Position numbers and translations under genes: made by a program. A DNA stretch of 64,000 nucleotides from Rhipidocladum racemiflorum (Eukaryota; Streptophyta; Magnoliopsida; Poales; Poaceae), in contig CM070580.1 of NCBI GenBank assembly GCA_036346355.1, positions 16,917,374 to 16,981,373 of the forward strand. Direction: 5' to 3'. Under the pieces are notes generated by a model. The model searched no databases, had not been told where the DNA came from, and saw nothing but the letters and a program-made list of their open reading frames with translations. How positions within the stretch are numbered: position 1 is the stretch's first letter; each line of letters opens with the position of its first letter. Below are positions 44,196 through 56,669 of this stretch, in pieces.

Positions 44196-47100
44196 TCATG
44201 AGCTCTTTGACATTGATGAGCAAAGGCGAGAATAGAGCGCGGTGTTTCTCACAACAAGATAGATGATGAATGCAAGGTAAACAGCCAGCACAACACACAA
44301 GCTTGAGCGAAGCAATGCCCCCTGGACTTCAGTGGTATAAAAGGACAGTATAAGGTACCCATTGATGAGCATCAGAAATATTGTAACAATCCAGCTAATC
44401 ACCTGAAGCAGAGCAAAAAAAACGAGTTAATATAACAAACAAGGGATGGGCAGAGTTACTATTTCTGCAAAGTAGACTCACTGTCTATCCTTTCTCCACC
44501 CAAAAAATAAATGTTCACAGTTTTTCTCATCTGAATACAAATACGCTACCAAACAAATAACTGCGAAAGTACATATAGATGTGGGAGGGAAGTAGGATGG
44601 CATGTGCAAGCTATATCAGATAGTTGTCATCCTCAAGGCTAAGGCCATGTTTGGATGGGCTAAAACTAATTGTTAGCTGACTAATGGCTAGAGCTAATTG
44701 TTAGTCAGCTAATAATTAGTCCATCTAAAATTAGCCTAGGGCTGTTTGGATACATGGCTAATGGTTGGTCTAATTTCTTAGAAAAGTCATGTTTGCCCCT
44801 CATAACGGACTGGGGAGTGGACGCACGGGTGAGGAAGTGAGGATAAGGCCAGCGCGAGGGTATTTCAGACTTTTTTCAGCGTGTTACCTACTATTAGCCC
44901 AAATTAGCTCCCCTCCACCAGCTAATGGACTAATTGTTAGCTGAGGGGTTGGCTAAAAATTAGCCCACCTATTAGTCTTCCTGTTTGGATAGACTAGGAC
45001 TAATTTTTAGCCAGCTAACAATTAGTCCTGGGATCCAAACATGGCCTAAGCTCTATGGTATAAAACAATGAAGAATCATGTTAAGGAATCTCAATTTAGT
45101 GACGCCTACGTAAAATCAGGATCTGGATCTAAGGTCTCTGCTCCTCGCAATTAGGAAAGTAAAACTTTTTAGTCCTTTCAGTTAATGAGATGACAGAATT
45201 TTATGCAGCAAGATCATGCATGATTCATGACCACATACAGAAATGGTCAGTTGGTCGATGGTCACTAGTAAAGTTATCTGCTAGCATGAATGTTATGATA
45301 AATAAAAACCCCAAGGAGTACTTACTTTGGTGATAGGACCAACTACGAATGACCCCATGACTTGCTCCTTCGAAACAAGGGTGATGAGAGGGATTAGTGC
45401 GAATGGAATCTGTATGGATTGAAGAACATTGAGTGCCTCGTTCAGAATGTCCATGGTAGGATCTTCGGTATCGAAAAATAATGCCACAATCATGGTTGGA
45501 ATAATGGCGAAGCTTCGAGTAATCATTGCTCGTAACCACTTCTTCAATCGAAGATTAAGGAAACCTCCCATAACAAATTGGCCTGCGTACGTGCCAGTAA
45601 TCGTGCTACTCTGTCCGGATGCTAACAGCCCAATAGCCCAGATATAGAGGATGGGAAAGAGCGCAGTTCCGTATTTCTCCTGTAAATACTGTCCAGCGTT
45701 CTCAAGACCTATGTTGTCAGCTTGTGCAGACCCATAAAATCCTTTAGCAAAAACCGTTGTAACACAGATGTTAATAAAGAAGGAGACGATGAGTGCAAGA
45801 ATCGACTCGATGTTGTAATAGTACACTGCTTCTTGAACACGGGATTTCTTGCTTGTGTCAATCTTCCTGGACTGAACTAGCGCTGAGTGCAAGAAAACAT
45901 TGTGAGGCATGATGATGCAGCCCACAATTCCTACTGCCTGCTTGATGGTCTTTGAGCTCAGTTTTGGAACCACCAAACCTAAATATATATATAAAAAAGA
46001 CTGAATAAACTTTTCTACTTCTCAAGGATGCAAAATAAACAAAAGCATTTGCCAACATTTCAGACCGAGAATTACCGATCAGAAGCTCCTTTCCACTAGG
46101 CTTCGTTTCACCAAACATAACCGCAAATGATAGAGCCATGATTGCAATGAGGACACCAAAAAATGCTTCCAGTTTTCTCACACCATAGTTCTCCAGGAAT
46201 AAAAAGATGAAGCTGCCATCAAGAACATGTCATATGAGCCAAATATATATCAGTTTTGTTCAACAGTTCTTCACCAAAAAAGGAAAGAAGCAATTATTAA
46301 TACATGAACAAAAATCAATTCTAAATCAGATAAGCATTGGATAGCACGTAACATACAGAAGACAAACAATTGTCTTTTCACTTTCGTCCCAAATTTTTGG
46401 CAGGACTCTTCCAAATAATTCTTTATCATTTATGTTCTTGTCATTGTTACCAATCCCATCATCCAAACTTCCCTAACCTTGTATATCAATACGAGTTCAC
46501 CCTAAATTCAATATAGACCGCTCGTTTTTTTCGATGGATAGATTAGATATACTACTTATACGTCCTCCAATAGTATGGTAGTATAAATATTTTTAATAAA
46601 TTAATGACTAAATTTAATTTTACTACACTACACCATCGGTATAATCTCGACACAAAAGGAAGGGGAGTAACCAGGGGAGCATATAAGCAGTAAATAGAAG
46701 TGTACGGATGATAGGTAAGACTACGTCCATATTTTAATCGATAATTCCAGATCATGGGCGCAAGTCTCTAACTGAAAAGAAATGAAAAATATTAAACCCG
46801 ACCAATAAACATACATTATCGTCTGACCCACACAAGACAAGATCTAAAATTGAGAGGGCGAAGCCACAAGCCCACAACTGGACCAATAGCTCATAAACAC
46901 ACTTCAACCTCCAAACATGGGAGTATGGGAGATATCGACGAAACCAACATAACAAACAAAGTCTCAAAAAAGAGCAAGCAGAGTGTGTAAACAACAACAA
47001 CAATTTCACAACGCAACTTAATTCAATCAGCAAGCAGAACGGAAGCCCCTCCAGAAGCTCCGCCAGAGCACTACAGGTCTCAAATTAATAGTTTTTTTCA

Positions 47101-48390
47101 GTTGATCGGGAACTAGATTAAAAGCAGCAAAAAAAAAAAACACTGCAATCTCTAATCCACAAAATTCTCTTGTGTGGATTTTCAGCACCCAACATGGCAA
47201 GAAGGAATACAGAAGGGCAATTCAAAGGTAGGCATCACCACGCTAATTGCACACTAGCAACCAGAAATGCTGCTAAACCTTCACCAAGAAAACAACACCA
47301 GGAAGCAAACAAGGAAGCAATCCCACTCAGAATCGAATCACTACAAGCACACAACACCAAAAAGAGGTAAATTTATGTTTACTAACAATAGACATGCGAC
47401 GAAGAAAGGCATCGACTGTCGACTCTCCTGAGATGCCATCTGCTCACGTCCGACACGAGCAGGCGCAAATTCTCTACTCGCCGCGTCAACCCAGGAACCA
47501 ACTGAATCGATAGAAACGCAAGGAAACATCATAGCTTTCGGTTCAAAACCAGGAAAATAACAAGAGCAGCGAAGGGCAAACCGAAGGTCCAATTTCACCA
47601 ACAGGGAGAAAGCAGCAGACTTTTCTATCCGAGAAAAGAACCACCAACCAGTTAAGGGGGGAAAAAATCACGAACTTATTCGCGAATCTACTCGCCACAG
47701 CTCCAGAACCAAGGTAAGAACAAAGCAACTCGGCTTAATCAACAGTAAGCCAATAAATCCTAGGACCATTGAGTTCTCAATACCAAGAGGAAAAGAACAA
47801 AAAAGGTAACCTTCCAACCACGGGCACGAAGCAACTCACCAATCGAGCGCGGTGATGACGACGCCGCCCCAGAGCGGCACGGTGCCTCCGGACAGGATCT
47901 TGATGGCAATCGCGCTGCCAATCACCTCCTGTATGTCGGCGCCGACGAGCGCGAGCTCGGTCATGGCCCAGAGCGCGCGCGTGGCCCAGGGCGGGTACTC
48001 CTCCCTGCAGAGCTCGGCGAGGTGCTTCCCCGTGGCGACCCCGAGACGTGCGGAGAGCAGCTGCACCAGGGCGCCCATGACCGTCGCCCACAGCAGCAGC
48101 CACAGGAGCTGGTACCCCGCGGCGGCGCCGGCCTGCAGGTCGCCCTCCAGGTTGCCAGGGTCCAGGAACGCGATGCACATAAGGAACCCGGGCCCCGTGA
48201 AGCGCCAGAGCTTGCGCCACGAGAAGGCCGGGCGCGACGGTGCGGCGTCGCCGGCGTTGTCCTCGTCGGAGTCGGAGATAGAGATGGAGACCTTGTCGTC
48301 CGAGTCGTAGGCGCGCTCGTCATATTCGTCATGGGAGGAGGAGGCGCCGCCGCCCGGGAGGAGGCTCTGGGCGAGGTCGCGGGACGCCAT
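44196..48390 (-). CDS. NRAMP2: NRAMP divalent metal transporter (NRAMP2-like), 515 aa
   Basis: Four exons with GT-AG borders and matching phases: 48390-47840, 46212-46076, 45978-45326, 44402-44196. The start MASRDLAQSLLPGGG with the acidic DEYDERAYDSDDKVSIS leader resembles rice NRAMP2. About 12 membrane segments are expected. The metal-binding helix 1 motif DPGN is at residues 77-80 and the helix 6 motif MPHN at 253-256; both are intact. The family transport signature GQSSTITGTYAGQ is at 351-363. The protein ends RLCSSMSKSS. NRAMPs move Fe2+, Mn2+ and related ions with protons; rice NRAMP2 has been placed at the vacuolar membrane, and the SLLPG-type dileucine near the N-terminus fits that route (inference). 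No TATA box is clear upstream. Intron 3 carries a Tourist MITE. Confidence 0.95.
44643..45046. mobile_element. Tourist-like (PIF/Harbinger) MITE in NRAMP intron 3, 404 bp
   Basis: Termini GGCCATGTTTGGATGG and (right end reverse complement) GGCCATGTTTGGATCC are flanked by TAA on both sides (44640-44642 and 45047-45049), the standard 3-bp PIF/Harbinger target. Subterminal TTAGCT/AGCTAA motifs are repeated. It lies between the donor at 45325 and the acceptor at 44403 and does not touch either splice site. Confidence 0.9.
46213..47839 (-). other. NRAMP intron 1 (1.6 kb)
   Basis: Long first intron, from the donor GTGAGT just after exon 1 (47839) to the acceptor GGCAG before exon 2 (46213). AT-rich with no recognisable element border. 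Open frames in it have no support. Confidence 0.85.
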
Positions 48391-49838
48391 GGGAGGGAGG
48401 GTGCGTGGGGCAGACGGAATGGAGCGGATATGGGCGAGCGAGCGAGTGGGAGGAATGGGTGGGAGAGGAGTGTGGGTTAAGCTCTAGGAAATAGGATCGG
48501 CTTTTCTGCAAGAATTTATACTGATTTTTTTAACGGAATTGCTACGTTAACGTCTGATTTTTTTATAATATTTTTTTTCTAATAATAAAATATTTTTTTC
48601 TACGTGAAATATTTTTCTTCGATAAACAGCGTCCGAAAAAAAAAAACAAAAATCGAATCCGGTTGCTAATTTCTCCTCTCTTTTTTTTAATCTTTCGTAA
48701 CGTGTCGTTCCTTCGGCTCATTGCAACGTGATACCCACTAGGCATCGAAAATTTAAAAAAAAAGGGATCGAAATTCAATATACTTTCTCATTAAAAAACT
48801 ATATGCCTTCACATGTCAAGAAGAATCACCGTAATAAATCGCATCAAACAAGTACGTTTCGAGCAGGCTCTTGCAATAACCAAGTATGGTTTACTAAGGC
48901 GTATAATTATTTGATTTCTTTTTATATAGAAGTTAGACATGTGTTTAGAGGGTTCAAAAAAATCTATGAAAATGGTTCAATTTTGATGATTTTCGTCCGT
49001 ATCAACGCGATCCGATTTCCAAAATCACTCGGTAAACCGATCAAATTCAAAAAAAAATTATGCCACATGAAAAACAATGAAAATTGCTTGATTTTCAAAG
49101 AAATCGATGAAAATTGCTCACAAAACCATCCGAAGTTCGGCTAGTTCGTCGATTTTTCACGAAAATCATCGATTTTTTATTAATTTTGATTTTTAGAACT
49201 ATACATTTTTTTACCGATTTTTGGATCGATATTGCTGATTTTCGAAACTCAATTTTTCGCATGATTTTCTCGGTATCAATATGTGAAACCCTCGACCATT
49301 GGATTGTCTCGAGACTTAGTTTGCAATGCTATCTTCTGTTCTCTTTTACCTGCCGGTTTAGGCATTGATAAGATCTCCAATATACAACTTTTATCACTAC
49401 TTTTTTTTCTAACGGTATAGCACTGAAAGTTTTCTGAAAGTTAGAATCACATACTTATGTTGAAATTCTAGTAATATAACTTTTATCTTATAAACTCGAA
49501 TACTTTTATGTATATCAGTAGAATATATTCTAAAAGGACGTTGGAGGGAGTAGTATTGCAATTGCGCAGACCGAATATTGCATCCAATAAACAATCCGGC
49601 ACTGTACTGGCATTATATTTTGAGACACTTTGTACATTAAATTGAGAGTTTAGGTCATCCAGCACTAGATTCGTGATTCCTGAATCATGAACAAAAGTAT
49701 ATTTTTAAAATGAAAAATATCCTACTTATTTAATGCTTTTTTTTACATCGATCGGTCTTGCCGTCTTGGACCGTAGGGAGGAAACGAGAACTTATCTAGT
49801 GTATCTTCGTGCACCCTTATCCAAAACACCATGCTTTG
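48391..49838. other. NRAMP upstream region and degraded repeats
   Basis: The first about 100 bp upstream of the NRAMP start is CT-rich on the coding strand and forms the likely 5' leader. Between about 48943 and 49295 an AT-rich block begins TAGAGGGTTCAAAA and ends TGAAACCCTCGA with repeated AAAATCGAT motifs, resembling a degraded hAT MITE, but without a matching 8-bp duplication. A Stowaway-like right end, GGACGTTGGAGGGAGTA, lies near 49538-49554 without its partner. CTTTG (49834-49838) is the left target duplication of the next element. Confidence 0.4.
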
Positions 49839-50056
49839 TGTTAGGAAACCGAATTCGTATTCTATATGGACTCTTCCTTATCTCTAAGCAGAACCGCTAT
49901 ATATAGGAGGCAGGGGGTCACCCCATTGTACATACAAGCATACAGAATAATAAAGCACTGCTCCTCCTCATATTGTGTCTCTCGCCCTCTCTCTCTGTTC
50001 TCCACTTTAGATCTATTAGGCAACCCCGGACTATTCGATAGCGAGGTTGTCTAACA
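49839..50056 (+). repeat. 5' LTR of Copia copy B
   Basis: 218 bp with TATA box (GCTATATATAGGAGG, about 49897-49911) and a CT-rich leader. It is followed by CGTTATCAGCACGAAGCTC at 50057-50075, the expected primer-binding position. Confidence 0.92.
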
Positions 50057-52260
50057 CGTTATCAGCACGAAGCTCTATCGGAGAATTGATTGAAAGGTGA
50101 GAAAGGTGAGAATACAAGGATTGATCTAATCGCTCGTGTTGAATTTATTTTTGCATCTAATCCAGTATCTACGTGGCACGAAGCTGCGGGTACGCGATGG
50201 ACTTTACAGGTTATGGCACGAAGCTACAACGAAGAACTGTATTCATCCATCAAACTATTGTACACGGTTACGTGATCGCCTGGCACGGCTTCAAGACAAA
50301 CACATCTACGGCATGAAGCCCGGCCACACGCAGCCGCCGCCCAAGCGCAGCACAAAGTCGTGGCATCGCACGGCAAGATTCATGCACAAGTCGCACCGCG
50401 GCGCTCACGCGACGACGGCACACACACGGCCGCCAATCGCGCTTCACCGTTGGCTGCCGCTGCGATGAGCGCCGCCGCCGAATGCACACGCAGCGCCGCC
50501 CTCGCGTCTGTCGGCTTGTCGCCGTGCACGGCTGCGCCCGAAGGAAGAATCAGAGGCGCACGCAGCTTGCGCTGCCTGGCCTCGCTGGCCCCCGCAGGCT
50601 TTCCCGGCCCGTTGCCGCATAGCTGGGCCCGTAGCGCTGCGGCCTGCTCGACGGTTAGTGGCCCATGCAGGTCACGAAGCTATTGTAAACGAAAACAGTA
50701 TACAACATCTCAGATTCATGGCACAAGCCATTGATCTACGGATCTGACACCATTATCCAAAGTACTGTAGCACGAAGCTACGGATCACTCCCGGGCATGA
50801 AGCTCCAATCGGCAGTCTACATGTGCACGAAGCGTTTGAAACTACTCGGCCCGAAGCCGTCCTACTAGGATCACCACGATCCGGCCATGAAGGCCACAGC
50901 CAGCCGACCACCGTGCATAAAGGCCCCGGCTCGACGCTGCCGAAGTCGCACAGCCGGCACGCGCCGCCCGCTTCGTTTCGTCTGGCCACGTCCAAGGCTG
51001 AAGCATCGACGCTGCGTGGCACGGTTACACATCCCGCCGCCAAACACGACCTGGCCGCTCGCCAGCTAGCTGCATCTGCCGCTGTTCGCGCGCGATTGCG
51101 TTTTCCGGCCTGCTGCGCTGCCGCTGCCGCGATCTGCCGCTGCCGCTGGCCGGCTGCCGCTGGCCGCTGCCTCGCTGGCCGCTGCCATCGGCTCGCTGCG
51201 CTTCACCGGCCACAAGACTGCCTCGCCTCATTGCCGCGTCGTCGAGGCCGCGGCCGACGCTCGGGCTGAATCGACATCAAGAAAGGTAACTTCATTTGGA
51301 CATGAAGTCCCATGGCAAAAGGACTTGAAGTCCCGTGCGGGCACGAAGCCTTTGAATACTAACTGGTTAAGAAACCAGTGAAGTCCAGGGCATTGTGGGG
51401 CACGGGGAGGGCAGGGGAAATTACCCCTTTGCCCTCCCCCAACTTCTTTATTTCATTTATTTATTCTTTTCTGAATATTGCATAAGAAATTCGGAAAATT
51501 GAATAAAAATAGACAGAAAATCCTGAAAAATTCCAGAAAAAATATGAAAAATCCTAGAAAATTGCAGAAAACTTTATTGGCCCTGTTTTAATTTGTACTT
51601 AGCCTTATTTTATGCATTTATGAATATTTGCATGAATTTTGCAATAATTGCTATGTTTAGAATATCGGAAATTTCTGAGAATTTATTTCCGCATTTATGA
51701 ATTTATGAATTGTGCAATTATTGTCTATTCCGAATTTATGAATTGTGCAATTATTGTTCTGTTCCATGCATTGTATTTATTGCTTTAATATAGTTCATTG
51801 AAAATTCAAGCATGCCGCACGAAGCGGCTACCGTCGCGCCAAGAAGGCCGACGTGCATGGAACTGAAAACACTGCGCGCATGAAGCCGCGCTAAATCAGA
51901 TCGCACGAAGTTGATCATGCATATGAAGCCGATCGCATGAACCTGATCGCACACATAAATCTGATCGCTTGCACGAAGCCGATTACCTACATGCACGAAG
52001 CTGTATTTATGAATATTTATGAATTTTGTATTTATGAATCTTGCAATTATGAATCATGTACTTATGAATTTTGCATTTACCTTGTATTTATGAATTCTGT
52101 ACTTATGAATCTTGTATTTATGAATCTTACAGTCATTGCTTTCTTTTAGTTTACTAGAAATTCATGAGAATTGAATCATGCAATTATGAATCTTGCAACC
52201 ACTCTCTATTAGACTACACGAAGTAATCTAATGAAAGAATCATATGAATATGTAAATACC
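50057..52260 (+). repeat. Long leader with GCACGAAGCT motif array
   Basis: 2.2 kb between the 5' LTR and the gag remnant. It holds at least a dozen copies or one-base variants of GCACGAAGCT, the decamer inside the primer-binding position. Examples are near 50176, 50216, 50311 (GCATGAAGCC), 50672, 50770, 50795, 50825, 51341, 51827, 51879, 51903, 51971 and 51993. The part from 50280 to 51270 is GC-rich (many CCGC/GCCGCTGCC runs) and gives open frames on both strands without domains. The part from about 51990 to 52140 repeats TATGAAT(C/T)(T/A)TG. The origin of the GC-rich part may be captured host DNA (inference). Confidence 0.75.
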
Positions 52261-52611
52261 TGGCATTGTCATATGTGAGTTTTGAAGAACTGGCCCGAAT
52301 GGTCAGAACTATCTCATATGGGCATCAAATGTGAAAATCGTGCTTATGAGCAAGAAGCTCTGAATTGCCATCGGTTTAGGGTCCTCGAATGACAAGTAAC
52401 CTACTGCCGAGCAAAACGATCAAGTTTTGTACTTCCCAGGTATCACTTTTCAGCCACTGTGAAGAATGAATACATGGCTGAGGTAAGTACACTTGAGTTA
52501 CGGATTGCACTTCAAAAGCAGTTCGAGAAGCTCAAGTCCACCATCTTGCTCCAAGCACAGCAAGATTGGGTTCACCTGAAGTTTACAGGCTACAGAACAG
52601 TGGTTGTTAAT
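52261..52611 (+). pseudogene. gag remnant of Copia copy B
   Basis: Aligns with the first third of copy A gag (AACTATCTCATATGGGCATC..., GAATACATGGCTGAGG) but with stops and indels. Similarity stops at ACAGTGGTTG (52603-52612) and the sequence jumps directly into the gag-pol spacer. About 740 bp that in copy A hold the rest of gag, including the zinc knuckle, are deleted; GTGGTTG-like sequence at both ends in copy A suggests microhomology joining. Confidence 0.75.
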
Positions 52612-52787
52612 GAATTTTGAATAATGAATTGTAAGCTCTCGAAGAGCATACATTTTCTTTTCTCATGAATAGAATTTCAATTTATTCTTTATTCCGGTAT
52701 TCTATATTTTAAGCAATATTTGAATTACTTTGCCACTATATGATTATAATTATATTTCTTGTCATTTAAGATATTGTGTAGCGCCCA

Positions 52788-55700
52788 ATGGAGGTGATAT
52801 GTATTGTTGATAGTGGCACAACAAATACCATCTTAAGAGAGTCGAAATACTTCCAGACGATCACGAAGAACGCTGGAAGGATTATGAAAATCGCAGGAAG
52901 CGATACGCATATAATAGGCTCAGGAAGAGCCACAATTATATTGCCAATGGGTACAACTTTGGTAATTGATGAAGCCTCCTTGTACCCTGAATCAACACGC
53001 ACTCTCTTAAGTTTTAACAGATATTCGCGCCAATGGGTTTCACGTAGAAACCAATGAAGAAAATGGCAAAGAGCATTTGTGCATTATGAAGCACGCGGAG
53101 TATGAAAAATGGTATTAGAAAAATATCCCTCATATGAATCTGGGTTGTACTACACGATAATCAATGCACACGCAGTGTATACTTATTTGAAGACTGTATT
53201 TAGAAGCTCTGCATTATTTGCTTTATGGCATTGTATATTTAGGTCATCCTGGTCTTAGAATGATGAGAAATATAGTTGACAACTCATAAAGTCAAGGCAT
53301 TAATGTTAAAAATTTCCCAAATCATGAAGATTTTGTGTGCCATGCATGTGCCATCGGGAAATTAATAACAAGACCCTCTGTTATTAAAATGCAACATGAA
53401 ATCCCTGCATTCCTGAAAAGCATTCAGGGGATATTTGCGCCCCGATTCAGCCCTTGTCAGAGCCGTTTCGATACTTTATGGTGCTCATTGATGCTTCCTC
53501 GAAATGGTCACATGCATGTTTGCTGTCAACAAGGAATCATGCATTCGCAAAGCTGATCTCGCAGATCATTAGAATTAAGAAAGCTTTTCCTGATCATCAC
53601 CTAAAGTCCAATCGAATGGACAATACCAACGAATTTACTTCCAAGGCATTTGATGATTATTGCACAGCAACTGGAATAACTGTTGACCACTCTGTACCGC
53701 ACATCCATACGTAAAATGGAATAGCTAAAGCATTAATAAAGAGGATTAAGCTCGTAGCCCGACCACTCTTGCAGAGTTGTAACTTGCCCAACACTTGTTG
53801 GGGACAAGCAGTCATGCACACAGCAGCACTCATCAATTATAGACCGTTGGGCTACAACATCCATTCAACTATGCAACTAGTGCAATGGGTCATCCTGAAG
53901 ATTTGAATGAATGGTATATGTACCTATACCACCCCCACAACGAACTGCAATGGGCCATATCCGCAAGTCTGGGATATACGTTGGTTATGAGAATGCATCC
54001 ATAATCAGGTATTTGGAACCCACGACTGGAGATTTGCATACAGCCCGATTCGCTAATTGCATTTTCTTTGACGAGGACCGTTTCCCGTCATTAGGGGGAG
54101 AGAATCAACCATTGGATGAGAAATGCCGGGAAATAATATGGCATTCCACTGGGATCCCCGCACATGAACCTCGCACTAATGAAGCAAATCAAGAAGTCCA
54201 GAAGATAATTGATTTGCATAATTTAGCAAATGAATTGCCTGATCATTTTTGTGATCTGAAGAGCGTGGTTAAGTCGCATGTACCCGCAAGAAATGCACCA
54301 GTGAGGGTGGAAATACCTAAGAAAGCAGAAGGTATCCCTCATCCTGTTCAGAGGCCTCAAAGAAAAAGAACAGGAAATCTGGCTTCTCAAACCCAAAGTA
54401 CCCGGAGACGTCTGGGGAAAACTGGGCAAGAGGACTTACCACAGCCAATCACAAAAGTGCCCCAAAGCAAGAAGGGGAGCCAGTTGAGACCTGGCACTGG
54501 AAAGAAGCATGTGGAAAAGGCAATTCCAGATCTGAACCTTCCATTGGAAGAAGCCGCCGGAAATAATGTGTGCGCACACATTAGCGGAGAAAAACTAAAG
54601 GAACTTGCTCCTGGAATGGGAAATAGCAATGAAGAGCAAGTAGAAGTGCATGAAGCACACCATGACGAAATGGCCATAAATTTTGTAATATCAGGATAAT
54701 CAATGAACAGAGCAACAGCCAATGTCGATGCATACTTTGCAAAGAAGATTACCACGATCATTAATTATGATCTCGAGCCCGCATCTCTCGCAGAGTGCAA
54801 GAAAAGGCTCGATTGGGAAGATTGGAAGAAGGCAATCACCGCAGAGTTAGTCTCTCTGAACAAAAGAGAGGTGTTTGGGCCTGTGTGCCGCACGCCTCCC
54901 CATATAAACCCCGTAGGTCACAAATGGGTTTTTGTTCGCAAGAGAAACGAAAACAATGAAGTTGTAAGGTACAAGGCAAGGCTTGTAGCTCAAGGTTTCA
55001 CTCAACGTCCTGGGGTTGATTATGAAGAAACCTATTCTCCGGTCATGGGCGGAATTACCTTTAGATACTTGATCTCAATGGCAGTCAACTTGAAGTTGAA
55101 AATGAAGCTAATGGATGTTGTCACAAAGATATTTGTATGGAAACTTGGATTCGGAGATTTATATGAAAGTATCTAAGGTATCCCTATCCCGAACCAAGAC
55201 AGAGCAAACAGAAACCTATACAAAGGTGAAATTGGAGAAATCAACCAGATGGGCTGAAAACAATCGGAAAGAATGTGGTACAATCGCTTGAGTGACTTTC
55301 TTTGCAAGAAAGGCTACACAAACAAATGAAGATTGTCCATGTGTGTTTATACAATGATTCTCGAATGGATTTTGTATAATCTCCGTCTATGTAGATGACT
55401 TGAACATCATTGGGACGGATGAAGAAATTGAAGAAGCATGCACATACTTGAAGTCTGAATTTGAAATGAAAGACTTGGGTAAAACCAAGTTTTGTTTAGG
55501 CTTGCAGCTTGAACATGTCCAAGGCGGAATCTTGGTACACCAATCTTCCTACACGCAGAAAGTGTTGGAGAAATTTGGTTTTGAAAAGGCATACCCCGCA
55601 AAGACCCCAATGGTCGGAAGGTCACTCCAAGCAGACCTAGACCCGTAAAGGCCTAAAGAAGACGGGGAGGAAGTCCTGGGAGCGGAATTCCCATACTTGA

Positions 55701-56420
55701 GTGCAATTGAAGCACTCATGTACCTTGCGAATAGCACTAGGCCGGACATTGCGTTTGCCGTGAATTTGCTAGCACGGTACAGTGTAGAACCCACCAAAAA
55801 GCATTGGAAAGGGGTGAAGGACATCTTCCGTTACCTTCAAGGAAGCAAGGACCTTGGCTTGTTTTACAGAAGAAACAATGAATTGAATTTGGTTGGCTAT
55901 GCCGATGCTGGGTACCTATCAGACCCGCATACTGGCAAGTCACAAACTGGGTATGTTTTTCCTTTGCGGTGGAACAGCAATTTCGTGGAAGTCATCTAAG
56001 TAGACTCTTGTCTCAACGTCGACAAACCACTCAGAAATAATTGCCTTGTATGAAGCCTCTCGAGAATGTGCATGGCTTCGAAGAATGGTTCATCACATCC
56101 AGAAGTCATGTGGTTTGAACATAGAACAAACCCCCACCATTATCTATGAAGATAATGCAGCTTGTGTTGCTCAAGTGCAAATGGGATATGTGAAGAGTAA
56201 CCTCACAAAGCATATCAACCCCAAGTTCTTTTATGCTCATGAATTGCATAAGATGAACGAGATAAAGATACTGCATACTAAGTCGTGTGAAAATCTCGCA
56301 GATTTATTCACTAAGTCACTCCCGGCATCTTCATTTGAAAGATGTGTTAGAGGAATCGGGATGATGAGGCTTAGAGAAGTGCAGATTTCAGGGGGAGAAT
56401 TTTCACATACTACTACATAA
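52788..56420 (+). pseudogene. pol of Copia copy B, multiply broken
   Basis: Begins with its own ATG (MEVICIVDSGTTNTIL; protease DSG intact). A frame change at about 53020 ends the protease frame. Integrase pieces follow (53335-53714 with LIDASSKWSHACLLS and RMDNTNEFTS; then 53911-54699). Reverse transcriptase comes next with KARLVAQGFTQRPGVDYEET (about 54970-55030). A frame change near 55130 follows, then the YVDD catalytic motif (about 55390-55400), FEMKDLGKTKFCLGLQLEHV and a stop at about 55646. RNase H lies in 55649-56420, shifted at about 55960. The final motif is REVQISGGEF. At least five frame changes are visible, including a 17-bp deletion near 53907. Confidence 0.85.
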
Positions 56421-56669
56421 ATCTCAAACATGAAGTTTGAGTACCCAACGTGAATCTTGAAGACTAACATTGAAGTTTGGGTGGATTGTACTCTTTTCCT
56501 TAAGTAAGTTTTTCATTGAAGTTTTTCTTACATAAGGTTTTTGATAAGGCAATCCGTGCAACACAGCAAGCGTGTGCTATGTACTCTTTCTCCAATTATT
56601 TTTCCCACTGGGTTTTTATGGAGTTTTAATGAGGCATATGCATCTCGCAGTGAAGAGTCCAAGGGGGAG

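Noticed and set aside
48943..49295. Complete hAT MITE
   Set aside because: The ends resemble GAGGGTTCA-type termini, but no 8-bp duplication matches, so only a degraded relative is noted.
50360..51269. Overlapping GC-rich frames of 120-150 aa in the Copia copy B leader
   Set aside because: Frames exist on both strands, are low in complexity and have no recognised domain; they are composition effects.
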